Assembly: GCA_014281115.1 (NCBI GenBank)
Contig: JACONQ010000002.1
Span: forward strand, 2,108,001-2,172,000
DNA: 64,000 nucleotides
Direction of reading: 5' to 3'
Source: Laburnicola sp. R22_1
Lineage: Eukaryota; Ascomycota; Dothideomycetes; Pleosporales; Didymosphaeriaceae
Below are positions 1-11,449 of the stretch, piece by piece (position 1 is the stretch's first letter; each line of letters opens with the position of its first letter). Made by a program: the position numbers and the translations under genes. The notes below the pieces were generated by a model. That model worked only from the letters and a program-made list of their open reading frames with translations. It searched no databases and had not been told where the DNA came from.

Positions 1-1
1 A

Positions 2-232
2 TACGAGGTCCCTGTCGTCGGCGGTCGCGCGCGTGGAAAGGCGCGACCACGCGCTCCCAGTCTGACGGAGCGACCCAGCGGTCATCGTCGGAACTTCAGT
101 CTTGCTCGCCGTCGCGATGCCCCAAGTCCCAACAGTAGCGCCTTCAAATCGAGCCCCGCGGACCCACGGTGGAGGAACATACAAGAGGATACAAGCGATA
201 GTACCTCGAAGACTGCTTCGGACGCGGACTAG
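2..232 (+). CDS. C-terminal end of an unidentified protein (partial)
   Basis: One frame stays open from the left edge to a TAG at 230-232, giving about 76 residues. The translation is rich in Ser, Pro and Arg, with RAPSLTERPSGHRR near its start and ends in TASDAD. Composition is GC-rich and gene-like, unlike the repeat islands. The product is not recognised, and it reads like the low-complexity tail of a larger fungal protein whose body lies left of the window. A second frame is also open for the first 132 bases, so the frame choice is uncertain. Confidence 0.35.
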   Translation, partial: YEVPVVGGRARGKARPRAPSLTERPSGHRRNFSLARRRDAPSPNSSAFKSSPADPRWRNIQEDTSDSTSKTASDAD

Positions 233-1264
233 TGGAATGCGCGCTGTCAGCTAGAAACAGATCGCAACGCACACACGCATTCGCAGCCAGCGGAAACGAC
301 AGGATGGAGAACCTGGCACGCTGGTCACTGATTGCTTTGTTTCTGCATAGGCGGAATCCGAAGATGTTTGTTGTCGGACACGTTTTGGTAGATGGAGAAG
401 CAGCGACCATGTTGATTCGGCGCGGATCATATGTACAGCCCGACTGTAGCTCGCATGATTCAAAATCTTCCCACATGTCGACAAGAACAGTGGTTCAAGA
501 GCACTCACAGACAGCAGTTGGAACAATCAATGAACCGGGGACGTATGTTTCCCGCCATTGGAGCTATGTGCAATCTATTGGCTCATTGCGTCGGTAGCTG
601 GCGTGGTGCGAATCTGCACAACCCTCTTGAGCCAGTCTTTTGGCGACGGACATCCCGCCCGCCATCGGATCGGGGTTGAACAACCCTTAGCCTTCGTTGA
701 ACTCTCTATAGCCGCCCTTTTTGGCGCTGCTGGAGCCTTATCAATGATGGGCCCTTTGCAAAGTCCGCGCTCTTTCATTGGATATAACCTTTCATGCAGC
801 TCGATAACGTAGCTGGCTGACTTTGTAATGTATCGTTGAAACCATGGCTGGGCATATGGGCTGTCGTCCGGGATCGTATGAGAGTCTCCTGTCCATGATC
901 AGCTCTTGACAGATAGCTGTTCAATTGTTTGCTGCATTGTTGCACCTACTCTTGGCGTGTGCTACACTTCGCAGGAATCTCTCCGCTTTGCCCAATGAGT
1001 CGACATGGCAGCCACTCATTCACCTCATACAGTGATACCGGTACATCACAGACTTGAACACTGACCGAGGGACTGCGATCTTGCCGGCCACGCTCACGAC
1101 ATATCTTCGACCAAATGCCAGCGTATGTGCGAGATCCTGCACTTGATTCCGTTTTCGTCTTCAAAATTGCAGCTTCTGCAATAGTCACAAATTGAAGTTT
1201 GCCAATTGGTCACTTCCGGTGAAGCTGTCATTCGCTACTTATTGCAGGCCATCTTTACGCGCAA
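233..1264. other. Intergenic region without a supportable gene
   Basis: Composition is ordinary (not RIP-like). Several short open frames occur on both strands, but none shows a domain, splice-site support or sensible neighbours. It probably contains the 3' end of the left-hand gene and the promoter of the gene starting at 1265. Confidence 0.5.
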
Positions 1265-2050
1265 ATGTCTTTCAATTACCAAGAAACAGTTAGGAAACCT
1301 CAACATCCTCGCCATCCACTTATGTCTAGTCTACCTCGACCACCGATGCCCATGCCAACGGACGAGCAGCTACGTCGCTCGATGCCTGGCTCGCCGCACA
1401 GTGACATGGACCCGAGAGACCCGCGAGTAATGAGCGCGCCATTCGAGTCGAGGCTGGGGATGGATGGGCAGGAGTATCCTCCTGCAATGGCTCCGCCTAT
1501 GGGTTTGGGGTCGTTCGGGCCTCGTCATCAAGGGAGTTCGATTCCGCCTGGATTTGAACCGGTCGCGATGGTGAGCGGTCCTCAGCAGTACGTCGATGAG
1601 CTGGTACGAAGGTGAGCTCATCCATTTTGCTACAATACGTCGTATTGACTTGTGTACAGAAACAATCTCATGGTGCAGTACGTCAACAGCAAACTTGTAC
1701 CCGGCGCACCGTATTGCCAGTTGCAGCCAAAGATGTGTCATGACGCGAAACTCCCACCCGAGTTCAGAGTGGGAAAGCCTATCGAAGAAGTGAGGGCTAT
1801 GGATCGTACGTATGTTCCAAGCCTGTGAAAGTATGCGATACTCATTTTTTTTACAGCGTCTTCGGTGGACCGACTTCTGCGAAGCTATAACCTTCCGACA
1901 GACCTGCGCTCTTTTCGCCTGACGACACAAGACACGATCAATCCGAGAACCGCGCATCAAGCGAAATTGTGCACACTATTTGATTTTCTTGGTGCTACGC
2001 AAATATCGAATCGGCAGAGAATGAAGCGGAATTCTGGCTTGTCGTACTGA
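1265..2050 (+). CDS. Hypothetical protein, three exons, 228 aa
   Basis: Proposed exons are 1265-1611, 1660-1805 and 1857-2050. The introns of 48 and 51 bp have GTGAGC and GTACGT donors and end in CAG, and frame is kept through both to a TGA. The first 110 residues are Pro/Met-rich and probably disordered (PRPPMPMPTDEQ). The C-terminal half looks folded, with DELVRRNNLMVQYVNSKL and FRVGKPIEEVRAMD. No family is recognised. Two clean introns joining three open segments make it more than a chance frame. It lies about 410 bp upstream of the DUF3445 gene on the same strand. Confidence 0.6.
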
Positions 2051-2460
2051 TAGTTAATCAATGGACACATGTATATCCATGTTCAATGACTTCTTGCGTG
2101 TCCGACACTAAGCAGCCGAAGAACCGCCAATAGGCACATATTACAGAACACCTGCATCGGATTGTCGATGCTTTGACTCATCTATAACCAGGGCAAATAG
2201 TGGTATGAATCCAGATTTTGTGCGTGGGAGCTCAATCTAGGGTGATGAGCGCCTTGACACAGCGGCGTTATCTGGAGAGAGGCTCTTTGTATGCACCCCA
2301 CCGCATACATCATCCCCGCAAATAAGCGACGCTAACTACAACAGGAAAGATTTTACGTTTGTCCACGTTGAAACGTCCTAGATGTGACTGCTTCCGCTAT
2401 GCTGCTACTTATTTATCAACATTATTACTACATTTCTCGGTCGCAGCGTTGTACTCTGCC

Positions 2461-3776
2461 ATGATGGTGCACTTTGATGTGATCAAGGCGTCTTCCTCGT
2501 GGGCGCTTGTGCTCTTCGGCATCGTAGTTTTCGTCATTCAGAAGAGGCTTCAACGGAAAGTTGGAAAGGTGCTTGATGATTCATTCTGTTATCAGTTGTC
2601 GAGCATATAATTGACCCCATGAACAGGAATCGCCGCAGCCCTTCACTCCAACCGCGAAACAACCGCAGGAGTTCTCAGAAGATGCATACTACAACATCGA
2701 ACCCCTTGCCGACCTTGACCTCCCCAACGAACCGCCCCTCAAACTCAGAACTTTCAAACCAAAGTACCACCTCACAATGGGTACGGCTTTTTTCACTCTC
2801 TCGCGCTCACCTAATCTCTAACCCCATCATAGCTCTCGAAAACACCACCATGTCCGACCTGGTAGCCATGGACAATACATATGCGACCCGCATCCAACTC
2901 CGAAAAGATTTAATCCGGGACAAAAAACACGATGTGCTGGCTTACAACCCCGCCGCTATTCCCGCCATCCAAGAATTCTACGTCTGGCTAGTGACCACCT
3001 ATCTCCCCCGGCGCCTCCCAACCATGTACACGCTCCGCCCCGACGGCCTCTTCAACAGCGTCACAAACCTCAGTCTACCCCTGCAAGCCCCCTCCGCAGA
3101 GCAAGCCCTCACCCTCATGGGCACAAACATCGACGACGACTTCCTCTTCCTTCTCCCCTGCCCCGAAACCGCCACCACAGACGCCCCCAAATACAAACTC
3201 GAAGCCTTCATAACCTGCTTCCCCTCGGGCTTCTCCACCCGCTCCAAGCTCAACCTCTCCCTCGCCGCCATCCACAGCCCCGTCCCTAGCTACGGCACCA
3301 AACTCGAAAAATCAATGGACCGCTTCTTCGCCGCCCTCCCTGTCGGCCGCATCGTAAAGCGCCACAACTGGACCATAACGACGCATACGAACCTCCACGC
3401 TCTGAGCGGGAACCACTTCACCGCCGACGACCCCTTGCCTTCGGAAGCCCTTGCCCCAGAAGAAGAAGAAGAAGCAGAAGCAGCAAAAGAAGCAGAAGAA
3501 ATCGACATGGACGAAACGCTCCTCCGCTGCGAACGGCAGACGCTCCACCGCCTCCCGCAGACAAAAGCGCTCGTCTTCGCGTTCAAGACGTATACCTATC
3601 CTATCCGCGAGGTGCGCGACGAGGGGAGCGGACCTGCGTTGGCGGAGGCGATTGAGGGCATGGACAAAGGGAATGCGCCGCTGATGGCGGTGTATAAGAG
3701 GCAGGTTGTATGGGGGAAGAAAGTAGGGGCGTTTTTGAGAAGGGGTGGGGGTGGTGGGGATGGAGACGCGTGTTGA
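2461..3776 (+). CDS. DUF3445 / haem-dependent oxidative N-demethylase-like protein
   Basis: Exons 2461-2568, 2627-2780 and 2833-3776 give 401 residues. The introns are 58 and 52 bp; the first uses a weak GTGCTT donor. Residues 12-25 form one membrane segment (SWALVLFGIVVFVI) followed by a basic stretch, so it is probably a membrane-anchored enzyme with its main domain on one side. From about residue 75 it follows the DUF3445 pattern: a KPKYHLTM stretch, then MDNTYATRIQLRKDL, then an FPSGFSTRSKLNLSLAAIHSPVP block near the middle, and a C-terminal QTLHRLPQTKALVFAFKTY. In characterised relatives (established knowledge) the fold binds haem. Residues near 284-300 are an insert of Glu/Ala repeats. 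The start is the first ATG in frame before the membrane segment; substrate unknown. Confidence 0.8.
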
Positions 3777-4190
3777 GGCCGAAGGAACGCGTAGTCGTTA
3801 GCTGGTTAAACGTGCGAACGAGAGGAGGATTCATTAGTCTAGTTCGCCTGCATGCAGAGTATGACTGTGTTTTTCCTCTTTTTGTTGTTCGGATAATTGC
3901 GCCTGGGCGGGGCTGGGCGATGAGGACGTGGCGGGCATTACGGGCATGAAGTGGCGTTGATAACGGTAGCTGAAACGCAGGCACTGCGTAGGAGGGCTTT
4001 TTATGATGACGCGGGCGCGGCTGAAGGGAGGGTTAGTGCATGCATGGGATGTGGAGCGAGTGTAACATGGGTGTCCTATAGTGCGGCTGATATTAGGATA
4101 TGGGGAGACGCTAGCGGGATTTCTTTGTTAGAGGGGAGGAGGTGGTGGGGGTTTAGGAGTGTTTGTGATGTAGTGCTATTAAGTAGATGT
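3777..4190. other. 3' flank up to the edge of the first repeat island
   Basis: G+C-normal sequence that changes abruptly into TA-rich sequence near 4190. I see no supportable gene; the short open frames here have no recognisable features. Confidence 0.5.
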
Positions 4191-4430
4191 TAGGTTATAG
4201 TATAAAGAAGCTTCTACCCTTTATTCTACTCTAGAATATACTGAGATTTACTTTCTAGTAAATAATATAGTATAATATTAGTATTTAGAAGGTTAGTTTT
4301 AAATAGAGTTAAATTATTCTATTATATTAGAAAGTATAACAATAATAGAGACATAAATATTAAGAGAATTCTACTACTAGAACTAGAATTAAATTTATAA
4401 ATCTCTTTAATATAAAACTAGTAATATAAT

Positions 4431-4505
4431 ATGGTTTTTTTACGACTAAGGGGTTTCTAATAAAAATATTATAATAATAGCAGATATCCCTCCTACTATT
4501 ATATA
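4431..4505 (+). repeat. 75-bp dispersed repeat, copy 1 of 3
   Basis: It starts ATGGTTTTTTT and contains GGTTTCTAATAAAAATATTA followed by a TATCCCTCCTACTATTATA segment. It is nearly identical to 9515-9590 and to the inverse of 16672-16745. Probably a terminal fragment (LTR or TIR) of an old transposon. Confidence 0.65.
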
Positions 4506-4672
4506 ATATAATATATTAGAAACTTTTTTCTAAAGAGACTACTTAACTATACGTAGATATATATAAATATATACATACTTATATATTTTTATATAAGTAA
4601 TTTACTAGTATAAAAATACTTAAAAATATATAAATATATATAAACTTTTATAAATATATATATATATATATA

Positions 4673-4953
4673 TTAAATAGGTACTCTATAGCTAGCTATA
4701 TAGATATTAATATCTAATACTCTATATTAGCAAGTATAGAGGATGTATAGGAGTGATTATATAAGAAAAAAATATTATAATAGAACTAACTTAGTATTAA
4801 TTACTTATCTCTAGAAAGGATGCAAATAGAAAAAGAAGATTATACAGCGTATAGGCTATAGTGTATAGGCATTATATAATTTCTATATAATACTATTATA
4901 TAATAATATTAAAACCTTAACCCCCTTAAGTGCTCTTGCCTATATAGTGTATA
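4673..4953 (+). repeat. About 280-bp LTR-like repeat, copy 1 of 2
   Basis: It shares a long colinear stretch with 17174-17456, beginning TTAAATA.GTACTCTATAGC and running through CTTATCTCTAGAAAG and CTTGCCTATA. This copy is the more RIP-mutated. Length and the TG/CA-like ends of the second copy suggest a solo LTR, but no target duplication was found. Confidence 0.6.
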
Positions 4954-5286
4954 AACACTAGTAACTTATTATTTTAAAGTTATTATTAGTAGTTCTTTCT
5001 TCCTTCGTATAAACTATCTACTTACTAATATTTATCCTATCTATTTATTATTTCCTTGTCTATACGCCTTCTACTTTAGCTAGTCTACTCTAGTTAGTAA
5101 GAAAATTCTATTAAGTAACTATTTATTATACTTTTGCTACTATTTATTAGAGGCGCAATTAGACTTATTAGTAGAGTAGTAGTCTAGCTAATAGTAGTTA
5201 AGGGTAAGATTACGCAATTAATAATAAGATTATAGTAATAATATATTATTTATATAGAGTTCTTCTTACTTAGTTTATTTCTTATA

Positions 5287-5342
5287 TTAAACATCTTTGT
5301 TGTGTGAAGATTCTAACCAAGGTCGAGTTTATTCCTTATATA
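5287..5342 (+). repeat. Short interspersed repeat family B, 5' fragment
   Basis: It matches the first ~50 bp of the family B element at 20991-21172 (CATCTTTGTTGTGTGAAGAT, then TTCTAACCAAGGTCGAGT). This copy keeps C and G at positions that are T or A in the others, which helps infer the ancestral sequence. Confidence 0.5.
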
Positions 5343-6311
5343 ATAGGTAGACCTCTTTATCTTATTTATTTAGGCAGCAATATTAGGCAATTATATAATA
5401 TTAGATAAGGGAAAGACAAATATTAATAAGAGGTAGAAATTAAGGCTCTAGATAAGAAAGAGAGGTATATAAGGTAGGCTTTCCTTTCTCTATCCTTTTT
5501 TTCTTATTCTCTACTTTAAATATCTCTCTATATATATTCCTTCCCTTTAGCTTTTTTCTTTTTCTTTCTTATTAAGCTAATCCCCTATTTTTATATAGTG
5601 CTAAACTATGCCTTTTATTATATAATATCTTATCTTTATATAGTGCTAACTTGCTATAAATAATAGCACTTATACTAGCTAATAACTAAGTTAGCTTCTT
5701 TAGCTTTAATTTTATTATATATAATCTTTTAAATAAAAGAATATATATTATTCTCCCTACTAGTTCCTATATAAACTATATAATCTTTTAGAATATCTTT
5801 ATTAATATAAGTTTCTCTATTCTTTGTAGGTTTACTTTTATATAAATACTAACTTTAAAATAGGCTTAGGAACTTAATATTATATATATGCCTTTGTATA
5901 ATATTAATATTATTTTTTTAGCTAGTATAGACCTATATTTATAGGCTACTAGAATTATTTAGCGCAAAGAATATTTCTATACGCTATTAGTCTAGTTATA
6001 TAGTTACCTTAGGGGCACTTTATACACCTACTACTATAGTAGTATAACTAGGCCTAGGCCCTTTACTAAGTGCTATACGCTAGTAGACTTTTAGGCAGAA
6101 TTATATAGTTTTTATATATAGTAAAGCTATAGTGCTAGGTGCAACTATTGCATAGAATAGGGCTAGAGTAATAGAGTAGACAATACTAGATATTATCTAT
6201 TAATACTAAAATAAAATAAAAACTCTTCTTTAAATAAATATATATTATATCTCTTCTCTTTCTATATAAATAATAGATAGGAAAATGCGCATTTTTAAGG
6301 AATATATATAT

Positions 6312-6400
6312 TGAAGATCTTCGTCGTGTAGAGATTCTAATTAAGATTGAGTCCGCACCATACACAGAGAGGAGTAAAACAGAAGGCACTAAAACCTAAG
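6312..6400 (+). repeat. Short interspersed repeat family B, truncated copy
   Basis: It reads GAAGATCTTCGTCGTGTAGA, then GATTGAGTCCGCACC and GAGGAGTAAAACAGAAGGC, matching the other family B copies for about 90 bp. It ends against a TA microsatellite (6403-6430). Confidence 0.6.
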
Positions 6401-6434
<34 letters not shown>

Positions 6435-6479
6435 AATTAAATAAATATATTATATAAAAGAATAAATAAATAATAAGAT

Positions 6480-9400
6480 AATAGTCCTATATAAAGGCTA
6501 GAAAGAGCTTGCGTAGGCGGGCTTAAGGCAGTCTACTAATATTTTAATAGTAATTATTAAGGTGTTACTAGAAATTAAGGACTCGAGAGTCTAGTTTAGG
6601 GCCTTCTTTATATAGGTATTAGTAGAGTTATCCTTTCTATTAATTTATCTAATCTTAGAGATTTTATAGTGTTTATATAATTTGTAAAGTAATATAATAT
6701 TAATTATAAGGCGCTTCTTATTTATAGTTTCTAGTTATATAAGGTAGTTATAAAGAGACTTTAAATCTATATAGATAATTATAGGAATTAGTGGCAGAGT
6801 AAGTGTATGTATAATCTTCTAAAGGGTTATACTAATAGTAATAGTATTACTAAAGCCTCCTACTATACTATATAGCTTGCTAGCAAGAACGCTTCTTATT
6901 ACTCTTTTATACTTAGTTAAATTCTAATATATAATATTTGCTAAGATATTAAAGTTATTGCTATTACTTATATAATACTTATTACCTAAAGTAATTAAGA
7001 ATTCTAGCTATAAGCTTAGGTCCTTATTATTAGTAAATAAACTATTAGTAAAGATAATAGCTTTGCGTAATAGAGATCTAATAGTATAAATATAAGACTA
7101 TACTTACTATTATTAATCTGCTATTAGATTTATGCGTTTAATGCCTTAATATTTTTATATAAGGGTAATATTGTCTAAGCAGTAATAGATAAATTAAATA
7201 TAGCTTCTAGTTAGTATATAGATATAATATAGACGCCTCTTACACACTACTCTGTATACTTCTAAGTAGTATTCTTATTTTTAGAATTAATTATATAAAG
7301 GTCCTTTACTTAACCTTTTTATATAAGAACTATAGTATTATATATAAGCTAAATTCTTCTACTATTAAACTTAGTAGATTAGTTCTTAGTAAGAATAGTT
7401 TTGTCCTTTATATAGAAGGCTATTTTCTTTAGCTTTTCTTCTTCTTTTTATATAAAGTTCTTATTAATAATACTAAAGGTATTATTTATTTAAAGGCTAG
7501 CAATCCTAAAGGTGTATTCTCCTTTATTAGTAATAAGTAGACATAGGTTATATAATAAAGTCTTTATACTAAGTTTTTTTATAGTAGTTATAGTAGGTTT
7601 TAAACTAGTAAAGACCTAATTTAGCTACACTATAGAGTAGTTATATAATATAGAAAATTATGTCTTATAGAAGTTTATGCGTAGTTTCTTAGGTAGTCTA
7701 GTATAGAGTGTGTAGTTTAGTTTGTTAGTAGACTAAATATAGGCCTAGATAATATTTTATAGTTTAAAATATATTCTATATATTGCGTAAAGGCTTACTT
7801 CTAATATAAGAAGTAGGCGCTAGCTTATCCCTTTAGATAGTAAATAATTAGATAAGGATTTTATTCTTCATCTTATTAAAGTAGCTAGTAAATATGTGGC
7901 GTTAATTCTACCTAGGGGTAGGACGACAAAGGCTTTCATCTCAAATAACATGACAAAAAAAGCAGAGCCCCCTGCTTAGTAATTAAAAAGAGCGTGAAAA
8001 GGTAATTGGGCACAAACAATTAGGTGCCGTACATAGTACATAATGACCTTCTATCTTAACCTACTTCAACCTCAAACCAAAAAAACAGGTTAAAAAAGGT
8101 GTTCGGCAAGCCGACCGCTAGTAAATATAAGGCGGAATTTTTTTATATAGTTAAGTAGTCTTGCCCTTAACTTCTTATATAAGGCGAAGGTTAAAAATTC
8201 TACTCTTATACTTAAATAGGTTAAAGAAGAGAATCTTACATATACTATTAGTAATAAAAGTGTCTATCTTTATATAATTTAACTTTTTAACAGGTGCTTT
8301 AGATATTATAATTATACCTTCTATATAGAGCTTTAGAAATAGTTCCTAATTACTTATCTCTTTTTAGAAAAGAAGTATAGTATCTCTTTTTAGGCAGCCT
8401 CTCTTTCTTTTCTCTAAAGGATTTCTTTGTATAGGGGTAATATTATCTACTTTATATAATAGTAGGAGAGTATAATTGTTTTTATAATAGTATAGCTTAA
8501 CTTGCGTATAGCAAAACTTTACTAGACTATTTTTAGGTTAAAAATTATATCTTTATCCTTAATACCTTTAATCTTATATAAGCCTATCTATTTATCTTTC
8601 TCTCTCTAAACTATAACTTTAAATCTAAGTAGAAGCTTAAAGACTTTATACGCTACTAATAGACTATTATAGATGTTTAGCGTATAATTAATATTAATTA
8701 TATTTCTTTTTTATATAATATCTTTATTACCTTTTGTATAGCATTTGTACATATAATAATATTAGATAATAAAGAAAAGTCTATACTAATTCTAGAATAT
8801 GCGCTAAAAACTAGTAGTATAGGTATAAGGCTATTTAGGCCTATAGTATTATTAATAGCTTTAATAGCTATTTAAAAAATGTTCTTCTTATTTATATAAT
8901 CTCTTAGTTCTATCTTAAGAATATTAAAGACTTTATAAAGAGGTGTGTACAAACGCTTAACCTTCTCTATTATCTAATATACTTCTATAGGTATCTACCT
9001 ATAGGTTATACTAATAATCTTTGCGTAATTTCTAAACTTGTTTAATATAAAGTTTATATCTAGATTATATATAATATAGTTTAGTAGGCCTTAGTAGATA
9101 TTAATTTAGTATCTATAAAGAGCTTCCTATATATCTTATATAGATATTAATTTTAAGAAGATTATAGCTTAAAATAATATATTTGTATCTATTATATATA
9201 GTGCGTCTCTAGTTCTAATATATATAATATTAATAATAATTTTATAATTAAAGTAGGTATTATCTTTAATAGTAAACTTAAAGCAATATAGAGCTTATTT
9301 ATGCAATTAATAGTAGTAGCAAAACTTCTAAATTTTATTTAGTATAGTAGTATCTACTTTATAGCTAGTATTAGTAAGCATCTTCTAAAGTCTTTCTATA

Positions 9401-9500
9401 TAGAAATATCTAAATTATTAATAAAGGCGATAGAGTTCTTATTTAGTAAAATAAAGACCTAGTTTCTTCTTTACTAATATTAAAGAAAGAGTATCCCTAT
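6480..9500 (-). pseudogene. Decayed copia-type retrotransposon pol (RNase H and probable RT region)
   Basis: Read on the minus strand between about 7150 and 6480, one frame aligns with the C-terminal RNase H end of fungal Ty1/copia-type polyproteins: LASKLYSIVGGF, then LPLIPIIIYIDLKSLYNYL (the usual DSKSLYD position) and further on INRKDNSTNTYIKKA (the usual NPADAMTK position). Stops interrupt it throughout and many Trp/Asp/Gly codons have changed as RIP would do. The upstream (higher-coordinate) limit is a guess, because the translation is barely readable beyond 7.9 kb. A short younger element at 7896-8116 interrupts it. Confidence 0.6.
7896..8116 (+). mobile_element. 221-bp retroposon-like element, family A, with 12-bp target duplication
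   Basis: The segment is much less AT-rich than its surroundings and is bracketed by the direct repeat GCTAGTAAATAT (7884-7895 and 8117-8128). It begins GTGGCGTTAATTCTACCTAG, holds AGCAGAGCCCCCTGCTTAGT, and ends with a small hairpin TTCGGCAAGCCGA. It has no coding capacity. Decayed copies of its 5' half lie at 19318-19427, 19548-19672 and 21210-21325, and of its 3' half at 20869-20970. A target duplication of this length suggests LINE-type retroposition; no convincing pol III box was seen. Confidence 0.7.
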
Positions 9501-9514
9501 TAATATATAATAGG

Positions 9515-9590
9515 TATGGTTTTTTTTGTAACTAAGAGGTTTCTAATAAAAATATTATAATAATAGCAAATATCCCTCCTACTATTATAT
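9515..9590 (+). repeat. 75-bp dispersed repeat, copy 2 of 3
   Basis: Direct repeat of 4431-4505, inverted at 16672-16745. Together with copy 1 it brackets about 5 kb that includes the copia relic, so the pair might be remnants of one element's ends; this is inference. Confidence 0.6.
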
Positions 9591-11219
9591 ATATAGAAAA
9601 GCGTTTTAAGATATTAATAAAAAGGGGTTAGCGAGTTATAAGCAAGCTTAGTGGGCTTAGCACGCCTACTTTAACTAAAAAAAATCTATATGCAAAACTA
9701 TAGGTAAGGCTATATTACTATACTATAGTTTAGAGTAGGGGAAGGTATAAGACAGCGCTAGCGCTATAACACTATAACTATTATCTTTCTCCTTTACTAT
9801 TATCTCTAAAGATATTACTAGAAGTAATAGCTATATTAGTAGGTTTGTGCTATATATAAGATATATACTAGGTAGAAGCTTATATACACTATAGGTATAC
9901 TAACACTCTATCTCTATATTAAAGTTAACCTTAAAACTTCTACCACTATTACTTTATTTTCTACTATCTTTCTAAACCTTAATACTAATACTACTATTAA
10001 CGCCGTCTAAAAGTATGCTCTAATAATTTATCTACTTAAAGTTACTAGATTTATACTAAAGTACCACTTTATTTAGAAGATTATTAATACGTTAAAATAA
10101 AAGATATATCTTAGCCTATATAAGGTAGTCCTAGTATACTAGTTAGGCTAGTAATAGATTAGTAACTTAAAGTATAAAAAGTATAAAGAGTTTCTACTAT
10201 AGTTTCTTATATTGCTACTAGTTAGAAAGGTGGTAATAAAGAGTAAAATTAAGGGAAAAGAGAAGAAGATATTTATTAATAAGTTGCTAGAGAAGGAGAG
10301 TATTATATAGATGCGCTAGATTCTTATAGTTATTATAGTGTTAAATAGTAAGTGCGATATATAAGTGCGATATATAAGTACGCTAGGGTAGTAGTGCGCT
10401 TATAGTATAATTGCTAATAATAGCAATAATAGAGTAAGAAGTTAGTTTTCTATATACGCTTTAAGTAAATTTAATAGGTATTAGAGCGCTTATAGATAAT
10501 TAGGAGGTAAGTGCGCAGTAACTGTTATTATGTTAGTGGAGACTTAGTAGACTGTATTTTTAAGTGCTAGACTAGAGCAGCCTTTCTATCCTAACCTACG
10601 CAGGCTTAAATTAAAAAAAAAGGGGTTAAAAAGAGTAATTAACACAAAATAAACAATGCAACCATTCTTATCTATAAGGGCCTAGTAATCTCTCTCTTTA
10701 TATAGAAAAGTTATATTTACGATTAGTATAGTATATATTAGCCTTTTATAGATACTAATTAAATTAGCAATTAATTATAACTTAGATTAACGTATAAAGA
10801 TTAGTAAATAGAGCTTTATAGGTAGGCTTAGGGGTAAATATAGTCTACTCTAGCTCTAGGTATTTATAGTATACTTATATAATAGTAGTATAGAGAGAAA
10901 TTTTCCTAGTAAAGTCTGCACCTAATACTCTTTATATAAGGGTAAGCCTATTAATTATTACCTTACAAACTTTATATAAACTCTTATTAGGGTTCTTGCG
11001 CTAGTATTATAGAAAAGTTATTATAGTCTAGTCTATTTAATACTAGTTATAATTAATAATAGTGTTAAAGTAACTATTAAGTGCTTTATATAAGCACTTC
11101 TATAATTATCTAGGGTAGATAGTATAGAGGTAATACTATATTGCACAGCTAGTAAGAATATTTAGAAAAATATCTAGGTATTAATCCTTAGTAATATCTA
11201 GGCGTCTATATAGATTTAT

Positions 11220-11315
11220 AAAGATCCTAGTCTTATTTACTAAAATTAGGCTGGCAAATAGGTATAGGTTAGGTTGGAGTTAGGTTAGATTACATAAGGC
11301 CCTAACCCCAACCTA
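11220..11315 (+). repeat. Telomere-like GGTTAG/CCTAAC repeat, left part
   Basis: Contains AGGTTAGGTTGGAGTTAGG and, on the same strand, CCCTAACCCCAACCTA. The array is split by the MULE and resumes at 15343. The last nine bases (CCCAACCTA) are the target duplication of that element. Confidence 0.6.
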
Positions 11316-11449
11316 GGGAATTAATAGGGGGACCACCACTTTTACTAGTGGCACCACTCTAACTAAGCGTCACTATCTCTAAGCCGCCGACGCATAACAT
11401 CGTGCTCCTAACAATGCAAATAGAGGATTAATATGCAGAGGCGCAGTTG

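Larger units (their letters stand above)
4190..11306. repeat. AT-rich, RIP-type repeat block (left island)
   Basis: The sequence is dominated by TA-rich words, has stops in all frames and hardly any CpA or CpG, as expected of old repeats mutated by RIP. Recognisable contents are listed separately: a copia-type relic, short interspersed copies and LTR-like repeats. The remainder holds no readable gene. Confidence 0.85.

Noticed and set aside
558..812. Small open frame with two hydrophobic stretches on the plus strand
   Set aside because: No splice partners, no family match, and overlapping alternative frames of similar length.
1370..1960. 196-codon open frame on the minus strand
   Set aside because: It overlaps the three-exon plus-strand gene and its translation has an Arg/His-rich, shadow-like composition.
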